From an uncultured Lachnospiraceae bacterium (lineage in GTDB: Bacteria > Bacillota > Clostridia > Lachnospirales > Lachnospiraceae): a stretch of DNA of 64,000 nucleotides. The stretch's first letter is position 1. Every line of letters begins with the position of its first letter. Where the stretch lies: positions 124,001 to 188,000 of the forward strand of contig CALWLA010000001.1 of the NCBI GenBank assembly GCA_944381405.1, given 5' to 3'. A model generated the notes under the pieces. It did not search any database and was not told the origin of the DNA. It was given only the letters and a program-made list of their open reading frames with translations. Positions 41,363-50,111 of the stretch are shown piece after piece. The translations under genes and the position numbers were made by a program.

Positions 41363-43462
41363 TCACGCCCCTCTGTATTCCTCCGGAAACGCATGCCGAA
41401 GCCTTTCCAGAAGCGCTCTGTGCTCCTGAAGCTCCGGATCCTCCGAAAGGATCCTGCCGCTCTCCTCCCGGGCTGCCTGCAGCAGCTCCGCATCCTGATA
41501 GATATCCGCGATCCGAAACCGCAGCTCTCCGCTTTGCCGGAGGCCGAACACGTCTCCCGGCCCCCGCAGCCGCAGATCCTCGTTGGCGATGTAAAATCCG
41601 TCGTTGGAATGATTCAGGATCTCCAGGCGCTCCGCAGCCCTTTCGCTGTCAGAGGTGTTGATCATGATGCAGTAGGACTGGGCCTTTCCCCGGCCCACCC
41701 GGCCCCGCAGCTGATGCAGCTGGGCCAGGCCGAAGCGGTCTGCGTTTTCGATCATCATCACCGTGGCGTTGGGCACGTCCACCCCTACCTCCACCACGGT
41801 AGTGGATACCAGAAGCTGCAGGCTTCCCTCCTGAAAGGCCGTCATGACCTGATCCTTTTCCTGGGCCTTCATTTTCCCGTGGAGGACGCCGATGCGGATC
41901 TCCGGGGGATACATGCCCCGCAGCCTTTCGGCGTACTCCGTTACGTTTTCCAGCCCTTCCGTTCCGAAAAGGGTGGTTTCCGGCAGCTCCTGCCCCTCGC
42001 CGGCCTCAGGCTTTTCGATCATGGGACAGATGACATAGGCCTGATGCCCCTTCCTGAGCTCCTCCAGGATGAATTTCCAGGCGGTTTTCCGATAGGAGGG
42101 CCCTACCACGCAGTTTTTGATCTCCCTGCGGCCCTCCGGCAGGGCGTCGATCACCGACAGGGCCAGATCCTCGTAAAGGATGCCTGCAAGGGTCCTGGGA
42201 ATCGGGGTGGCGCTCATCAAAAGCACATGGGGCGCGCCTCCTTTTTCCGTCAGGGCATAACGCTGGGCAACGCCGAAGCGGTGCTGCTCGTCAGTCACCA
42301 CCAGTCCCAGCCGGTCATAGTCCACCTGCTGCTGAAACAGGGCGTGGGTCCCCACGATCATATCCGCTTCGTGGTTCCGGATGCGCTCCAGGGCAGCCCG
42401 CTTTTCCGCCGCCGTCATGGAGCCCTTTAAAAGCACTGCGGACAGCGGCAGTTCTCCCCGGTTCAGAAAGCTCCGGACCGTTTCGTAATGCTGCTCCGCC
42501 AGCACCTCCGTAGGCGCCATCAGCACGGACTGGAAGCCGTTCAGCCCTGCGTAGAGCATAGCCAGAAAGCCCACCACCGTTTTTCCGGAGCCCACGTCCC
42601 CTTCCACCAGCCGGTTCATGATCCGGCCGGAGGACATATCCGCCATGATCTCCTTAAGGGCCTTCTGCTGGGCCCCTGTCAGGGAATAGGGGAGCTCTGC
42701 GATAAACCGGATCAGCCGAAGGTCCGGCCTGCAGCGGTATGCGGAGGCCTGGCGCTCCTGACGGCGTTTTCTCCGGCCCCCTTCCAGGAGGAAAAGGAAC
42801 AGCTCGTCGAAGCTGAGCCGTTTCCTGGCCCTCAAAAGCTCCTCTTTTCCCTTGGGAAAATGGATGCCCTGATAAGCCTCGGAAAGCCCCGAAAGCGCCT
42901 GCCTCTGAAGGATCTCCTCCGGCAGATATTCCCTGACGCTCTGGCCCTTCAGGGCCTCCGCCACCGCAGTCTGCAAAAGCCTGCCGGTAACGCCCTTTGT
43001 CAGGGGATAGACCGGAAACAGCCTGCCGGCGCAGGACTTCCGGTAGCTTTCCGCCTCCATGACCTTGGGCTGATACATCAGGAGCCTGCCGTTTTTTTCA
43101 TAGACCCTGCCCCGGAACACATAGCGCTGGCCGGTCTTCAGCGCCCCCTTGATATAAGGCATGTTATACCAGGAGAGCTGCAGCCGTCCGGTCATGTCCG
43201 CCAGGTAAGCGTTGACGATGCGCATCCCCCGGTACAGGTTCAGGACCGGCTCCCGGACCAGCACCCCCTCCACCGCCTCCGTCTGACCGGGCGTCAACTG
43301 GTAAAGGGGCTTGGGGGCTCCGTAGAGCTCGTAATCCCTGGGATAGTAGTGCAAAAGATCCTCTACACGATAAATACCGAGGCGCTCAAGCGCCCCGGCA
43401 GTCTTTGGTCCGATCCCCTTCAGGGAAAGGAGCTCGTTTTTGTTCGTTTCCGATGCTGTCAT
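41363..43462 (-). CDS. recG: ATP-dependent DNA helicase RecG
   Basis: 699 aa helicase that remodels stalled forks and Holliday junctions. The N-terminal wedge (OB) domain occupies residues about 1-240. Helicase motifs: G-D-V-G-S-G-K-T-V (Walker A), D-E-Q-H-R-F-G (motif II), S-A-T-P-I-P-R-T (III), T-T-V-V-E-V-G-V-D (V) and Q-L-R-G-R-V-G-R-G (VI), then the R-x-x-G-D-V-F-G TRG-like end. It is full length. It follows the fakA-like gene after six bases, the usual clostridial order asp23-fakA-recG. Confidence 0.96.
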   Translation of the reverse strand: MTASETNKNELLSLKGIGPKTAGALERLGIYRVEDLLHYYPRDYELYGAPKPLYQLTPGQTEAVEGVLVREPVLNLYRGMRIVNAYLADMTGRLQLSWYNMPYIKGALKTGQRYVFRGRVYEKNGRLLMYQPKVMEAESYRKSCAGRLFPVYPLTKGVTGRLLQTAVAEALKGQSVREYLPEEILQRQALSGLSEAYQGIHFPKGKEELLRARKRLSFDELFLFLLEGGRRKRRQERQASAYRCRPDLRLIRFIAELPYSLTGAQQKALKEIMADMSSGRIMNRLVEGDVGSGKTVVGFLAMLYAGLNGFQSVLMAPTEVLAEQHYETVRSFLNRGELPLSAVLLKGSMTAAEKRAALERIRNHEADMIVGTHALFQQQVDYDRLGLVVTDEQHRFGVAQRYALTEKGGAPHVLLMSATPIPRTLAGILYEDLALSVIDALPEGRREIKNCVVGPSYRKTAWKFILEELRKGHQAYVICPMIEKPEAGEGQELPETTLFGTEGLENVTEYAERLRGMYPPEIRIGVLHGKMKAQEKDQVMTAFQEGSLQLLVSTTVVEVGVDVPNATVMMIENADRFGLAQLHQLRGRVGRGKAQSYCIMINTSDSERAAERLEILNHSNDGFYIANEDLRLRGPGDVFGLRQSGELRFRIADIYQDAELLQAAREESGRILSEDPELQEHRALLERLRHAFPEEYRGA

Positions 43463-43468
43463 AGATCC

Positions 43469-45172
43469 TTATTCCACACTCAGAATATAATAGTACACCG
43501 GCTGTCCGCCGTCCTGCAGCTCTACCTCGCACTGAGGGAAGGCGCTGCGGATGTCGCTGCAGAGGGCTTCGGCATCTGCCTCCTCCACATCCTCTCCCCG
43601 GTAAACGGTGATGAGCTCGCTGTCTTCGGCGGTCATCTTTTTCAGCATCTCCAGCGTGGTCTCGTTCAGGATCGGTCCTACGGCCAAAATGCCGCTGTCG
43701 CCGATGCCCATGATATCCCCTTCCCGGATCTCCCGTCCCTCTACGGAGGTGTTCCGCACCGCATAGGTGACCTCACCGGAACGTACGGAGGCAAGACTTT
43801 CCTTCATGGCCTCTGCGTTTTTCTCCGGGCTGCTGCCTTCAGTGTAATTGATCAGCGCCGTGATGCCCTGGGGAATGGTCTTGGTGGGGATCACATAAAG
43901 CTTCGTCCCCTCCTGGATCCCGGCCGCCTGCTCCGCCGCCAGAATGATGTTCTTGTTGTTGGGCAGGATGAACACATGGTCTGCGTTCACCATCTCGATG
44001 GCCTCCAGCAGGTCCTCGGTGGAAGGATTCATGGTCTGGCCGCCTTCGATCACATAGTCAGCTCCAAGGCCCCGGAAGATCTCCGCCAGTCCCGCTCCCG
44101 CGCAGACTGCGATAAAGGCTGTTTCCTTATGGGGCTGTCTGGCCGGTTTTTCCGCCGCCGTCTGGGAATCGCCCCGCAGCTTTTCCATGGCCGCGATCTT
44201 GGAGGCGTCCTTGATGAGCTTTTCCTCATGCTCCTCCCGCATGTTATCCACCTTCATGCGGGAAAGGGAGCCGTAGGTCAGACCCTTTTCAAAGGCCTGG
44301 CCCGGATGGTTGGTGTGCACATGCACCTTCACCATATCCTCATCTGCCACACAGACGATGGAATCTCCGATGGATTCCAGGAATGCCTTAAAACCGGAAA
44401 GCTCCTCCTCGGAAAGGGGCTTTGCCAGATTGACGATAAACTCGGTGCAGTAGCCGAAGCGGATATCATCGGTGGAAAGCTTGCCGGAAACAGCTCTTTC
44501 AGAAACGGCCCCGGCAGATTCCCCGGCAGAAAGCAGCGCTTCGCCGGTCTCTCTTCCTTCCAGCACCGCAAGAGCGCCCTTTAAGGCAGTCATGAGTCCC
44601 TGACCGCCGGAATCCACGACTCCCGCCTCCTTCAGCACCGGAAGCTGCTCCGGCGTCCTGGCCAGAGCCTCGTCTCCCCAGGCAACCACCTCGCCAAGAA
44701 GCTCCCGCACATCCTCCTTCTGAGGCGCCAGCTCCTTCATCCTGTCCGCCATTTCCCTGGCCACCGTCAGGATGGTGCCCTCCTTGGGCTTCATGACCGC
44801 TTTATAGGCGGTTTCCGATGCCTTGACGAAGGCCTGGGCCAAAACGGCGGTATCGATGGCCTCCTGCTCCATGACCACCCGGCAGAAGCCCCGGAGAAGC
44901 TGGGACAGGATCACGCCGGAATTGCCCCGGGCCCCCCGCAGGGAGCCGCTGGAAATGGCCTTGCAGACGCTTGCCATATCCGGTTCCTCAATCGCCGCCA
45001 CGGCCTTGGCCGCCGACTGAATCGTCATGGTCATGTTCGTTCCCGTATCTCCATCCGGTACCGGAAATACGTTCAGCTCGTTGATATATTCCTTATTACG
45101 CTCCAGATTGTTGGCGCCGGCGATAAAACACCTTTTTAAAAGTTCAGCGTCCATACTCTGCATAATGTGCAT
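43469..45172 (-). CDS. DAK2-domain fatty-acid kinase-like protein (FakA/YloV)
   Basis: 567 aa. The N-terminal DhaL/DAK2 ATP-binding domain shows V-F-P-V-P-D-G-D-T-G-T-N-M (38-50) and S-L-R-G-A-R-G-N-S-G near 76. A middle region and a C-terminal Y-I-L-S-V-E end follow the YloV pattern. FakA phosphorylates exogenous fatty acids bound to a separate FakB (DegV) partner; no FakB is encoded here. AAGGAGG is only three bases from ATG 45172, so ATG 45163 (12 bases) is a possible start. It follows asp23 by eight bases. Confidence 0.92.
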   Translation of the reverse strand: MHIMQSMDAELLKRCFIAGANNLERNKEYINELNVFPVPDGDTGTNMTMTIQSAAKAVAAIEEPDMASVCKAISSGSLRGARGNSGVILSQLLRGFCRVVMEQEAIDTAVLAQAFVKASETAYKAVMKPKEGTILTVAREMADRMKELAPQKEDVRELLGEVVAWGDEALARTPEQLPVLKEAGVVDSGGQGLMTALKGALAVLEGRETGEALLSAGESAGAVSERAVSGKLSTDDIRFGYCTEFIVNLAKPLSEEELSGFKAFLESIGDSIVCVADEDMVKVHVHTNHPGQAFEKGLTYGSLSRMKVDNMREEHEEKLIKDASKIAAMEKLRGDSQTAAEKPARQPHKETAFIAVCAGAGLAEIFRGLGADYVIEGGQTMNPSTEDLLEAIEMVNADHVFILPNNKNIILAAEQAAGIQEGTKLYVIPTKTIPQGITALINYTEGSSPEKNAEAMKESLASVRSGEVTYAVRNTSVEGREIREGDIMGIGDSGILAVGPILNETTLEMLKKMTAEDSELITVYRGEDVEEADAEALCSDIRSAFPQCEVELQDGGQPVYYYILSVE

Positions 45173-45180
45173 TGTCCTCC

Positions 45181-45543
45181 TTAATCTATCGGCTTTACAC
45201 CCTCTACAAAGATTTCAACATTCTGAACCTTCATGCCGGTGAATTCCTCTACTTTGTACCTGACGTTTTCGATCAGGTTATCCGCCACTGCGGAGATGCT
45301 GACGCCATAGGCGACGATGATGTGCATCCGCAGGGAGATCTCATTGTCCCTGATATCCGTCTCGATGCCCTTCTGCAGGTTCTCCATCTTGAGAAGCCGC
45401 ACAAGACCGTCCTTCATGCTGACAGACGCCATGCCCACAACGCCGAAGCATTCCACGGCTACCGATCCCGCATAGGTTGCGATGACGTCTTCAGATATAT
45501 TCACTTCCCCAAGCCTGTTGCTGATACGTCCCTTCATAATCAC
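45181..45543 (-). CDS. Asp23/Gls24 family protein (YloU type)
   Basis: 120 aa, full domain: G-E-V-N-I-S-E-D-V-I-A-T-Y-A, C-F-G-V-V-G-M-A and V-R-Y-K-V-E-E-F-T-G. The family is membrane-proximal and linked to cell-envelope stress in other Firmicutes; the biochemical role is unknown. The start is probably GTG 45543, six bases from AGGAGG; an in-frame ATG lies two codons later. It is paired with the fakA-like gene as in most Firmicutes. Confidence 0.92.
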   Translation of the reverse strand: MIMKGRISNRLGEVNISEDVIATYAGSVAVECFGVVGMASVSMKDGLVRLLKMENLQKGIETDIRDNEISLRMHIIVAYGVSISAVADNLIENVRYKVEEFTGMKVQNVEIFVEGVKPID

Positions 45544-45642
45544 GAATGACCTCCTTACTCTGACGACAATGGAATGCTCCCCGGCATCCCATGCTTAAGC
45601 CACATTTTAGCATAAAAAGGATAAAAAGGGAACAAAAAACGC

Positions 45643-45671
45643 TTGCAATTTCAGAACCTTTCTGCTATCAT
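45643..45671 (+). promoter_or_regulatory. rpmB promoter
   Basis: TTGCAA (45643-45648), a 17-base spacer and TATCAT (45666-45671), about 36 bases ahead of the rpmB start, on the plus strand and divergent from asp23. Confidence 0.75.
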
Positions 45672-45707
45672 ACACTTTGTGTCAATTTTAAGTAAGGAGG
45701 TGCTACC

Positions 45708-45911
45708 GTGGCAAAGTGTGCGATTTGTGAGAAGTCTGTTCTCTTCGGCAATCAGGTGAGCCATTCTCACAGAAGATCTAACAAGATCTGGAAGCCCAAT
45801 GTTAAGAAGGTTAACATCCAGACTGAAGCAGGTAATAAAAGAGTGTATGTATGTACCTCATGCTTAAGGTCAGGAAAGGTTAAGAGGGCAGAGATCAAGA
45901 CTGCTGAATAA
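45708..45911 (+). CDS. rpmB: 50S ribosomal protein L28
   Basis: 67 aa, normal length, with GTG start and AAGGAGG seven bases ahead. Cysteines 4, 7, 49 and 52 (C-A-I-C and C-T-S-C) form the zinc-binding C+ type, the version replaced by Cys-free paralogues under zinc shortage in some bacteria. V-S-H-S-H-R-R-S-N-K is the family signature. One of only two plus-strand genes in the window, divergent from asp23-fakA, an arrangement common in Firmicutes. A strong terminator follows. Confidence 0.97.
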   Translation: MAKCAICEKSVLFGNQVSHSHRRSNKIWKPNVKKVNIQTEAGNKRVYVCTSCLRSGKVKRAEIKTAE

Positions 45912-45928
45912 AACCGAACGTCATTTAA

Positions 45929-45955
45929 GGCTGTCACATGCGTGACAGCCTTTTT
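45929..45955 (+). terminator. rpmB terminator
   Basis: A perfect 9-bp stem (GGCTGTCAC/GTGACAGCC, loop ATGC) is followed by five Ts. It may also serve the converging gerW gene from the other side, though no T-run follows it there. Confidence 0.9.
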
Positions 45956-45971
45956 GCGTTTCCAGGACTGC

Positions 45972-46445
45972 TCAGCCCTGGCTCTTTTCTTCCGGCACAG
46001 CGCCGCCGGAGACGTTGTCATAGATAGGCACAGCCTCCGCCGCCATCTCCTGGGCTGCGGTCTCCGCCGCCCGGCTCACCCGGTTGGCCCCCGTAAAACG
46101 GTCCACCGCGTCCGGGATCATGTCCAGAAGCTTCGTCACCACATCCTGATTTTTCACATTCACGAGCCTGGTGGTTCCGTTCTGCAGGATCAGCATGGCC
46201 ACCGGAGAGATCTTGGCGCTCATGGCTCCGGCCCCCTTCTGGGCCGCCGCCTTCCGGTCCAGGGCGCCGCTGGCAAGTCCAGCCGTCACCTCGATCAGGG
46301 GGATGATGGTGGCGCCGTCCACCCGTATGGGCTCTCCCACTACAGTTTTGGACTGCACCAGTCCTTCCATGCCCTTAAAGAGGGCCTCTATGGTGATGCC
46401 CATTCCGTCATCCGTGAGCTTATAATCCGTTTTCACCTCTGCCAT
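45972..46445 (-). CDS. gerW: GerW/YtfJ family spore protein
   Basis: 157 aa, normal size. The conserved core includes G-I-T-I-E-A-L-F-K-G-M, T-V-V-G-E-P, A-K-I-S-P-V-A-M-L-I and G-T-T-R-L-V-N-V-K-N-Q-D. In Bacillus subtilis GerW is needed for germination through GerA. ATG 46445 is preferred (AGAGG seven bases ahead); the upstream frame extension overlaps ytfI and has no family match. It overlaps the ytfI C-part by 26 bases. Its presence suggests a spore-forming lineage. Confidence 0.92.
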   Translation of the reverse strand: MAEVKTDYKLTDDGMGITIEALFKGMEGLVQSKTVVGEPIRVDGATIIPLIEVTAGLASGALDRKAAAQKGAGAMSAKISPVAMLILQNGTTRLVNVKNQDVVTKLLDMIPDAVDRFTGANRVSRAAETAAQEMAAEAVPIYDNVSGGAVPEEKSQG

Positions 46446-46905
46446 CTGCATACCTCTCTTCTGTAAAATGCCGGTACATCTTCCGCAAATTCCGATCCGT
46501 AAAAAGCCGCAGCGCTGCCGAAAGCAGCGTAAACACATAGACCCGGCCCTTTACGTCCATCCTGGTCTCCAGCACCCGCTCCGAAAATTCCGGCTGGATC
46601 TCGATGCGCTTTTCCCCGTACAGGGGATAGAGCGCTGCAAAAAGCTCCATGACCCGACCTGTCTCGTAGGGATCCCCAAGCCCAAGCCGAAGCCACCCCT
46701 TTCCTTTTTTGGGAAGCAGGGAGGAAAGCACCTTTGCGATCTCCCGTTTCAGCTTCTGGAGGGAGCGTTTGTTTTCAGGCCGCCGGAGATATTCGCTCTC
46801 CTGCCGCAGGGATAAAAGAAAGGCCCAAAGGCGTTTCAGGGCGGGCCCCGCCGCCGTAAAGCCGCTCTTCAAAAGTTCCCAGAGGCTCCTGATCAGTTCT
46901 TCCAT
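46420..46905 (-). CDS. DUF2953 (YtfI) C-terminal half
   Basis: 161 aa. It contains the conserved core of DUF2953 proteins: L-R-L-G-L-G-D-P-Y-E-T-G, A-L-Y-P-L-Y-G-E-K and the F-S-E-R-V-L-E strand. The N-terminal membrane and beta part is encoded separately, directly upstream (46906-47181), in the same reading frame and separated by one TGA stop. The ATG directly follows that stop, with AAGGGGGG nine bases ahead, so it could be translated on its own. Normally this is one protein of about 220-300 aa; ytfI-ytfJ is the usual neighbour pair. Confidence 0.75.
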   Translation of the reverse strand: MEELIRSLWELLKSGFTAAGPALKRLWAFLLSLRQESEYLRRPENKRSLQKLKREIAKVLSSLLPKKGKGWLRLGLGDPYETGRVMELFAALYPLYGEKRIEIQPEFSERVLETRMDVKGRVYVFTLLSAALRLFTDRNLRKMYRHFTEERYADGRGENGL

Positions 46906-47181
46906 TCAGGACAGCCCCCCTTCTATGCGGAACAGAGGGATTCCAAAAAGCCGCAGGCTTCCGCTGACAGCCCTCCCGTGATGATACGTCACGGAAAGGC
47001 TCACTGCATGGAACAGCCAGGAGGCCTGGGCCGTCCCGTCCGCCTGATCCGAAAGAAAGCTCCCCCTGAGCCTGTAGCGGAAGGGAACGAACAGCAAAAG
47101 AAGGATCAGCAGCAGCAAAAGAGCCAGGAGGAAAAGCAGCAGGCAGCCTGCCGCCTTTAAAATCAGCAAAAGCGTCGCCAT
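46906..47181 (-). CDS. DUF2953 (YtfI) N-terminal half, split from its C-part by a TGA
   Basis: 91 aa. A strongly hydrophobic helix (about 4-33) is followed by V-P-F-R-Y-R-L-R-G-S, W-L-F-H-A-V-S-L-S-V-T-Y-H and R-L-F-G-I-P-L-F, the typical start of DUF2953 proteins. The frame ends at TGA and the next codon in the same frame is the ATG of the second half. The Lys/Glu-rich linker that often joins the two halves in relatives is absent. This is either a genuine gene fission, a nonsense mutation, or a base error. Confidence 0.75.
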   Translation of the reverse strand: MATLLLILKAAGCLLLFLLALLLLLILLLLFVPFRYRLRGSFLSDQADGTAQASWLFHAVSLSVTYHHGRAVSGSLRLFGIPLFRIEGGLS

Positions 47182-47184
47182 GGC

Positions 47185-47757
47185 TTATTTTGAATCCTTT
47201 GTTTCTTTTGTTTCTTTCGTTTCCTTTTTTTCTTTCAGCTTTCGGAGGGAACGAAGGGTCACGGAGATGGCCTCGGTGGCCGCCTGCTGCCGGATCTCCT
47301 CCCGGTCTCCTTCAAAGTGATACTCGAAGGCCTTTACCTTGCCCCGGATATAGATTCCGATATACACAAGGCCTACCGGCTTATCCTCCTCCGCTGCGGG
47401 GCCTGCATTTCCCGTCACGGATACCGCCACATCCGTATCCGCCATCATGGCTGCGCCCATGGCCATTTCCTTTGCAGTCTGCTCTGAAACCGCCCCCTCC
47501 TTCCGGATGGTGGATTTGGAAACATCCAGGGTCCTGCGCTTGGCCTTGTTGGAGTAGGTGATAAAGCCCTCCTTAAAGACCTCCGAGACCCCGGGCACGC
47601 TTACGAGCCTTGTGGATACCAGTCCGCCCGTACAGGATTCCGCCGTGGATATCGTAAATCCCTCCTGCATCAGCAGCTTTACCAGCACCTCCTCCGGTGT
47701 CTCTGTCCCATCCATGAGACCTGCAGGCTTCAGCTCCTGTGCCTTTTTTTCTCCCAT
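47185..47757 (-). CDS. pncC: CinA C-terminal-type nicotinamide-nucleotide amidohydrolase
   Basis: 190 aa, the PncC (CinA-C) domain alone without the CinA N-domain. Features: T-A-E-S-C-T-G-G-L (42-50), F-K-E-G-F-I-T-Y-S-N-K-A-K, A-V-S-V-T-G-N-A-G-P and V-G-L-V-Y-I-G. It deamidates NMN in NAD recycling. The Lys/Glu/Thr-repeat tail (K-E-T-K-E-T-K-E-T-K) adds about 20 residues. ATG 47757 is preferred (AGGAGG six bases away) over GTG 47760. The start shares a base with the pgsA stop (TGATG). It lies upstream of ytfI by three bases. Confidence 0.9.
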   Translation of the reverse strand: MGEKKAQELKPAGLMDGTETPEEVLVKLLMQEGFTISTAESCTGGLVSTRLVSVPGVSEVFKEGFITYSNKAKRRTLDVSKSTIRKEGAVSEQTAKEMAMGAAMMADTDVAVSVTGNAGPAAEEDKPVGLVYIGIYIRGKVKAFEYHFEGDREEIRQQAATEAISVTLRSLRKLKEKKETKETKETKDSK

Positions 47758-48347
47758 CACATACCTCCTTCTGTAATGACCTTTCTGTTCTTGATAATAT
47801 AATCCAACAGGGATATTACCGTCAGTATCACTGCGATGTACATCAGCGCTTCCGTTATCATCCGGTAGGGCGCGGCATAGGAAAAATTACCGATCATCAG
47901 GATGCACATGGCCATCTGGCTGACGGTCTTCCATTTGCCCCACCAGCTGGCGGCGATCACGATCCCCGCATCTGCCGCCACAAGCCGGAAACCGGAAATG
48001 ATGAATTCTCTTGCGATGATCACGATGGTGACCCACACCGGCAGCTGGCCGTATGCGGTCAGCAGGATCAGGGCTGAGCACACCAGCAGCTTGTCCGCCA
48101 GGGGATCCATGAATTTTCCAAAGGTAGTCACCAGATGATATTTTCTGGCGATGTAGCCGTCCAGAAAGTCCGTAAAGGAGGCTGCGCAGAAGATCAGACA
48201 GGCCAGAAGCCTGGCCGTCTGGAACCCTTCTTCGGTTCCTGCCGCAGACAAATGCAAAAGCCTGTCTCCGTACATCATGACCCCTACGAAAAAAGGAATC
48301 ATGAGGACCCGCAGGCAGGTCAGTTTATTGGGCAGATTCATCTTCAT
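47757..48347 (-). CDS. pgsA: CDP-diacylglycerol-glycerol-3-phosphate 3-phosphatidyltransferase
   Basis: 196 aa membrane enzyme making phosphatidylglycerol phosphate. It has the exact CDP-alcohol phosphatidyltransferase motif D-x2-D-G-x2-A-R-x8-G-x3-D-x3-D (S-F-T-D-F-L-D-G ... M-D-P-L-A-D), and about five to six membrane helices. The start overlaps the rimO stop by 23 bases, with GGAGAG seven bases ahead. rimO-pgsA-pncC is a common Firmicute order. Confidence 0.95.
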   Translation of the reverse strand: MKMNLPNKLTCLRVLMIPFFVGVMMYGDRLLHLSAAGTEEGFQTARLLACLIFCAASFTDFLDGYIARKYHLVTTFGKFMDPLADKLLVCSALILLTAYGQLPVWVTIVIIAREFIISGFRLVAADAGIVIAASWWGKWKTVSQMAMCILMIGNFSYAAPYRMITEALMYIAVILTVISLLDYIIKNRKVITEGGM

Positions 48348-49773
48348 TTACAAGCTCTCCTGTCAGATCGTATTCGTATGCCCCGGTGATCCGCACAAGG
48401 GGCATGTCTCCTGTCATGAACTCCCGCTTTCCGGTATGGATGTACAGATAGCCGTCCACCCCGGGCGCATCCATGTAGGTTCTGGCCACATAGACGTTTC
48501 CCTCATATGCGGGCAGCGCCTCCTCCCGGCCGCCCCTAAGGGACTCCGACAAGGCGCCGGCATCCGCAAGACGGCCCTCGATGATGGCCCGAAGGGTCCT
48601 GCCCACCTGTTTTTCCGCCTTCCGGAAGGCGATCTGCTGCTGCAGGGCCATGACCTCATCGCGGCGGGCTTCCTTTACTTTTTTTGAAACCTGATGACTA
48701 AATGCCGCCGCCTTTGTTCCTTCTTCTCTGGAGTAGGCGAAGTCACCGAGCCTGTCAAACTCCATTTCACGAACAAATTCCAGAAGAATTTTATGATCTG
48801 CATCCGTTTCTCCCGGAAAGCCGGACAGCATGGTGGTCCGAAGGCAGATATCCGGGATCTCCTTTCTCAGCTGTTTGATCCGTTCCCCGATCTCCTCCCG
48901 GGTGGTCTTCCGGGCCATGCGCTTCAGGATATGATCCGACGCATGCTGGATCGGGATATCCAGGTAATGGCAGACCTTGGGCAGACGCCGGATGGCGTCG
49001 ATAAGCTCCTCCGTGATCTCCTCCGGATAGCAGTAAAGGATCCGGATCCACCGGATCCCTTCGATGGCGCTCAGTTCCTCCAGAAGCTTGGGCAGCCGTT
49101 TCTCTCCATAGAGATCCATGCCGTAAAGGGTCGTCTCCTGGGCTACCAGGATCAGCTCTTTCACGCCCTTTTCCGAAAGCTCCCGGGCTTCCTGCAAAAG
49201 CTCCTCCATGGGAACAGAACGATAAGGTCCTCTCAGATAGGGGATGATGCAGTAGGTGCAGCGCTTGTTGCAGCCCTCTGCGATCTTCAGGTAGGCGTAA
49301 TGACCTCCTGTGGTAACGATGCGGCCACAGCGTCCCTGTTCCCGGAAAAACCGCTCTGAAAGGGGCATCAGCCGCTCCTCCTGCTCCTGCTTCGCGAAGA
49401 TCTCCTTTAGCAGCGTCAGCAGCTCCTGATAGGAATTGGTGCCCAGGATGCCGTCCACCTCCGGAAGGGTCTCCAGGATTTCCTCCCGGTAACGCTCCGC
49501 CATGCAGCCGGTAACGATCAGCGCCCTGCAGCGGCCCGTTTTCCGGTATTCCGCCATCTCCAGGATCGCCTGGACGCTTTCCTCCTTGGCGTCGCCGATG
49601 AAGCAGCAGGTATTCACCAGGATGATATCCGCCTCCTCCGGCGCATCGGTGAACTCCATACCCTCGGAAAACAGCATGCCAAGCATCTTCTCCGCGTCTA
49701 CCAGGTTCTTGTCACAGCCAAGGGACACCAGATGGCACAGAAGCCTTCTGTCCCTCAGATTATCCTTTTCCAT
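48325..49773 (-). CDS. rimO: Ribosomal protein S12 methylthiotransferase RimO
   Basis: 482 aa radical-SAM enzyme that thiomethylates an Asp of ribosomal protein S12. The N-terminal UPF0004 domain has Cys20, Cys56 and Cys90 for the auxiliary cluster; the radical-SAM cluster is C-N-K-R-C-T-Y-C (168-175). A TRAM domain ends the protein. G-N-V-Y-V-A-R-T-Y-M-D-A-P and the cluster arrangement point to RimO rather than MiaB. It follows rpoZ by eight bases. Confidence 0.95.
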   Translation of the reverse strand: MEKDNLRDRRLLCHLVSLGCDKNLVDAEKMLGMLFSEGMEFTDAPEEADIILVNTCCFIGDAKEESVQAILEMAEYRKTGRCRALIVTGCMAERYREEILETLPEVDGILGTNSYQELLTLLKEIFAKQEQEERLMPLSERFFREQGRCGRIVTTGGHYAYLKIAEGCNKRCTYCIIPYLRGPYRSVPMEELLQEARELSEKGVKELILVAQETTLYGMDLYGEKRLPKLLEELSAIEGIRWIRILYCYPEEITEELIDAIRRLPKVCHYLDIPIQHASDHILKRMARKTTREEIGERIKQLRKEIPDICLRTTMLSGFPGETDADHKILLEFVREMEFDRLGDFAYSREEGTKAAAFSHQVSKKVKEARRDEVMALQQQIAFRKAEKQVGRTLRAIIEGRLADAGALSESLRGGREEALPAYEGNVYVARTYMDAPGVDGYLYIHTGKREFMTGDMPLVRITGAYEYDLTGELVNEDESAQ

Positions 49774-49781
49774 AAGCAGTC

Positions 49782-50036
49782 TTATGCTTCCTCGCTCTTT
49801 TCTTCGCCGGGAAGGATCTCGATCTTGCCGTGGTACAGCTCGTCGATGGCCACCGTCAGAGGCTTTTCCTCCGGCTCCTCCAGAAGCTCCGGCGCGCCGT
49901 CGATGATCTGACGGGCCCGCTTTGCCGCTGCGATCACCACGGAATACCGGCTCTTGATGATGGGCTCGTCGTGTTCGCTGTTCTGTTTGTTTACGACCTC
50001 CATGATATCGTTATAGGTCGGATAAAGCATTGCCAT
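49782..50036 (-). CDS. rpoZ: RNA polymerase omega subunit
   Basis: 84 aa. It shows the omega core S-R-Y-S-V-V-I-A-A-A-K-R-A-R-Q-I near residue 29 and a C-terminal acidic E-E-P-E-E-K-P-L-T-V-A-I-D-E-L strand. Residues 1-25 are a variable N-terminus. Position between gmk and rimO is usual. AGGAGG is ten bases from the ATG. Confidence 0.93.
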   Translation of the reverse strand: MAMLYPTYNDIMEVVNKQNSEHDEPIIKSRYSVVIAAAKRARQIIDGAPELLEEPEEKPLTVAIDELYHGKIEILPGEEKSEEA

Positions 50037-50111
50037 AGGTTTTGTTCCTCCTCAATCTAAAACACATAACTCCAAACGCCCTGCAGGCAACCCGCCGGGC
50101 GGCTGTTTTCT

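Noticed and set aside
42488-44584. 698-codon plus-strand ORF across recG and the fakA-like gene
   Set aside because: Spans two real genes in antisense; spurious open frame from GC bias.
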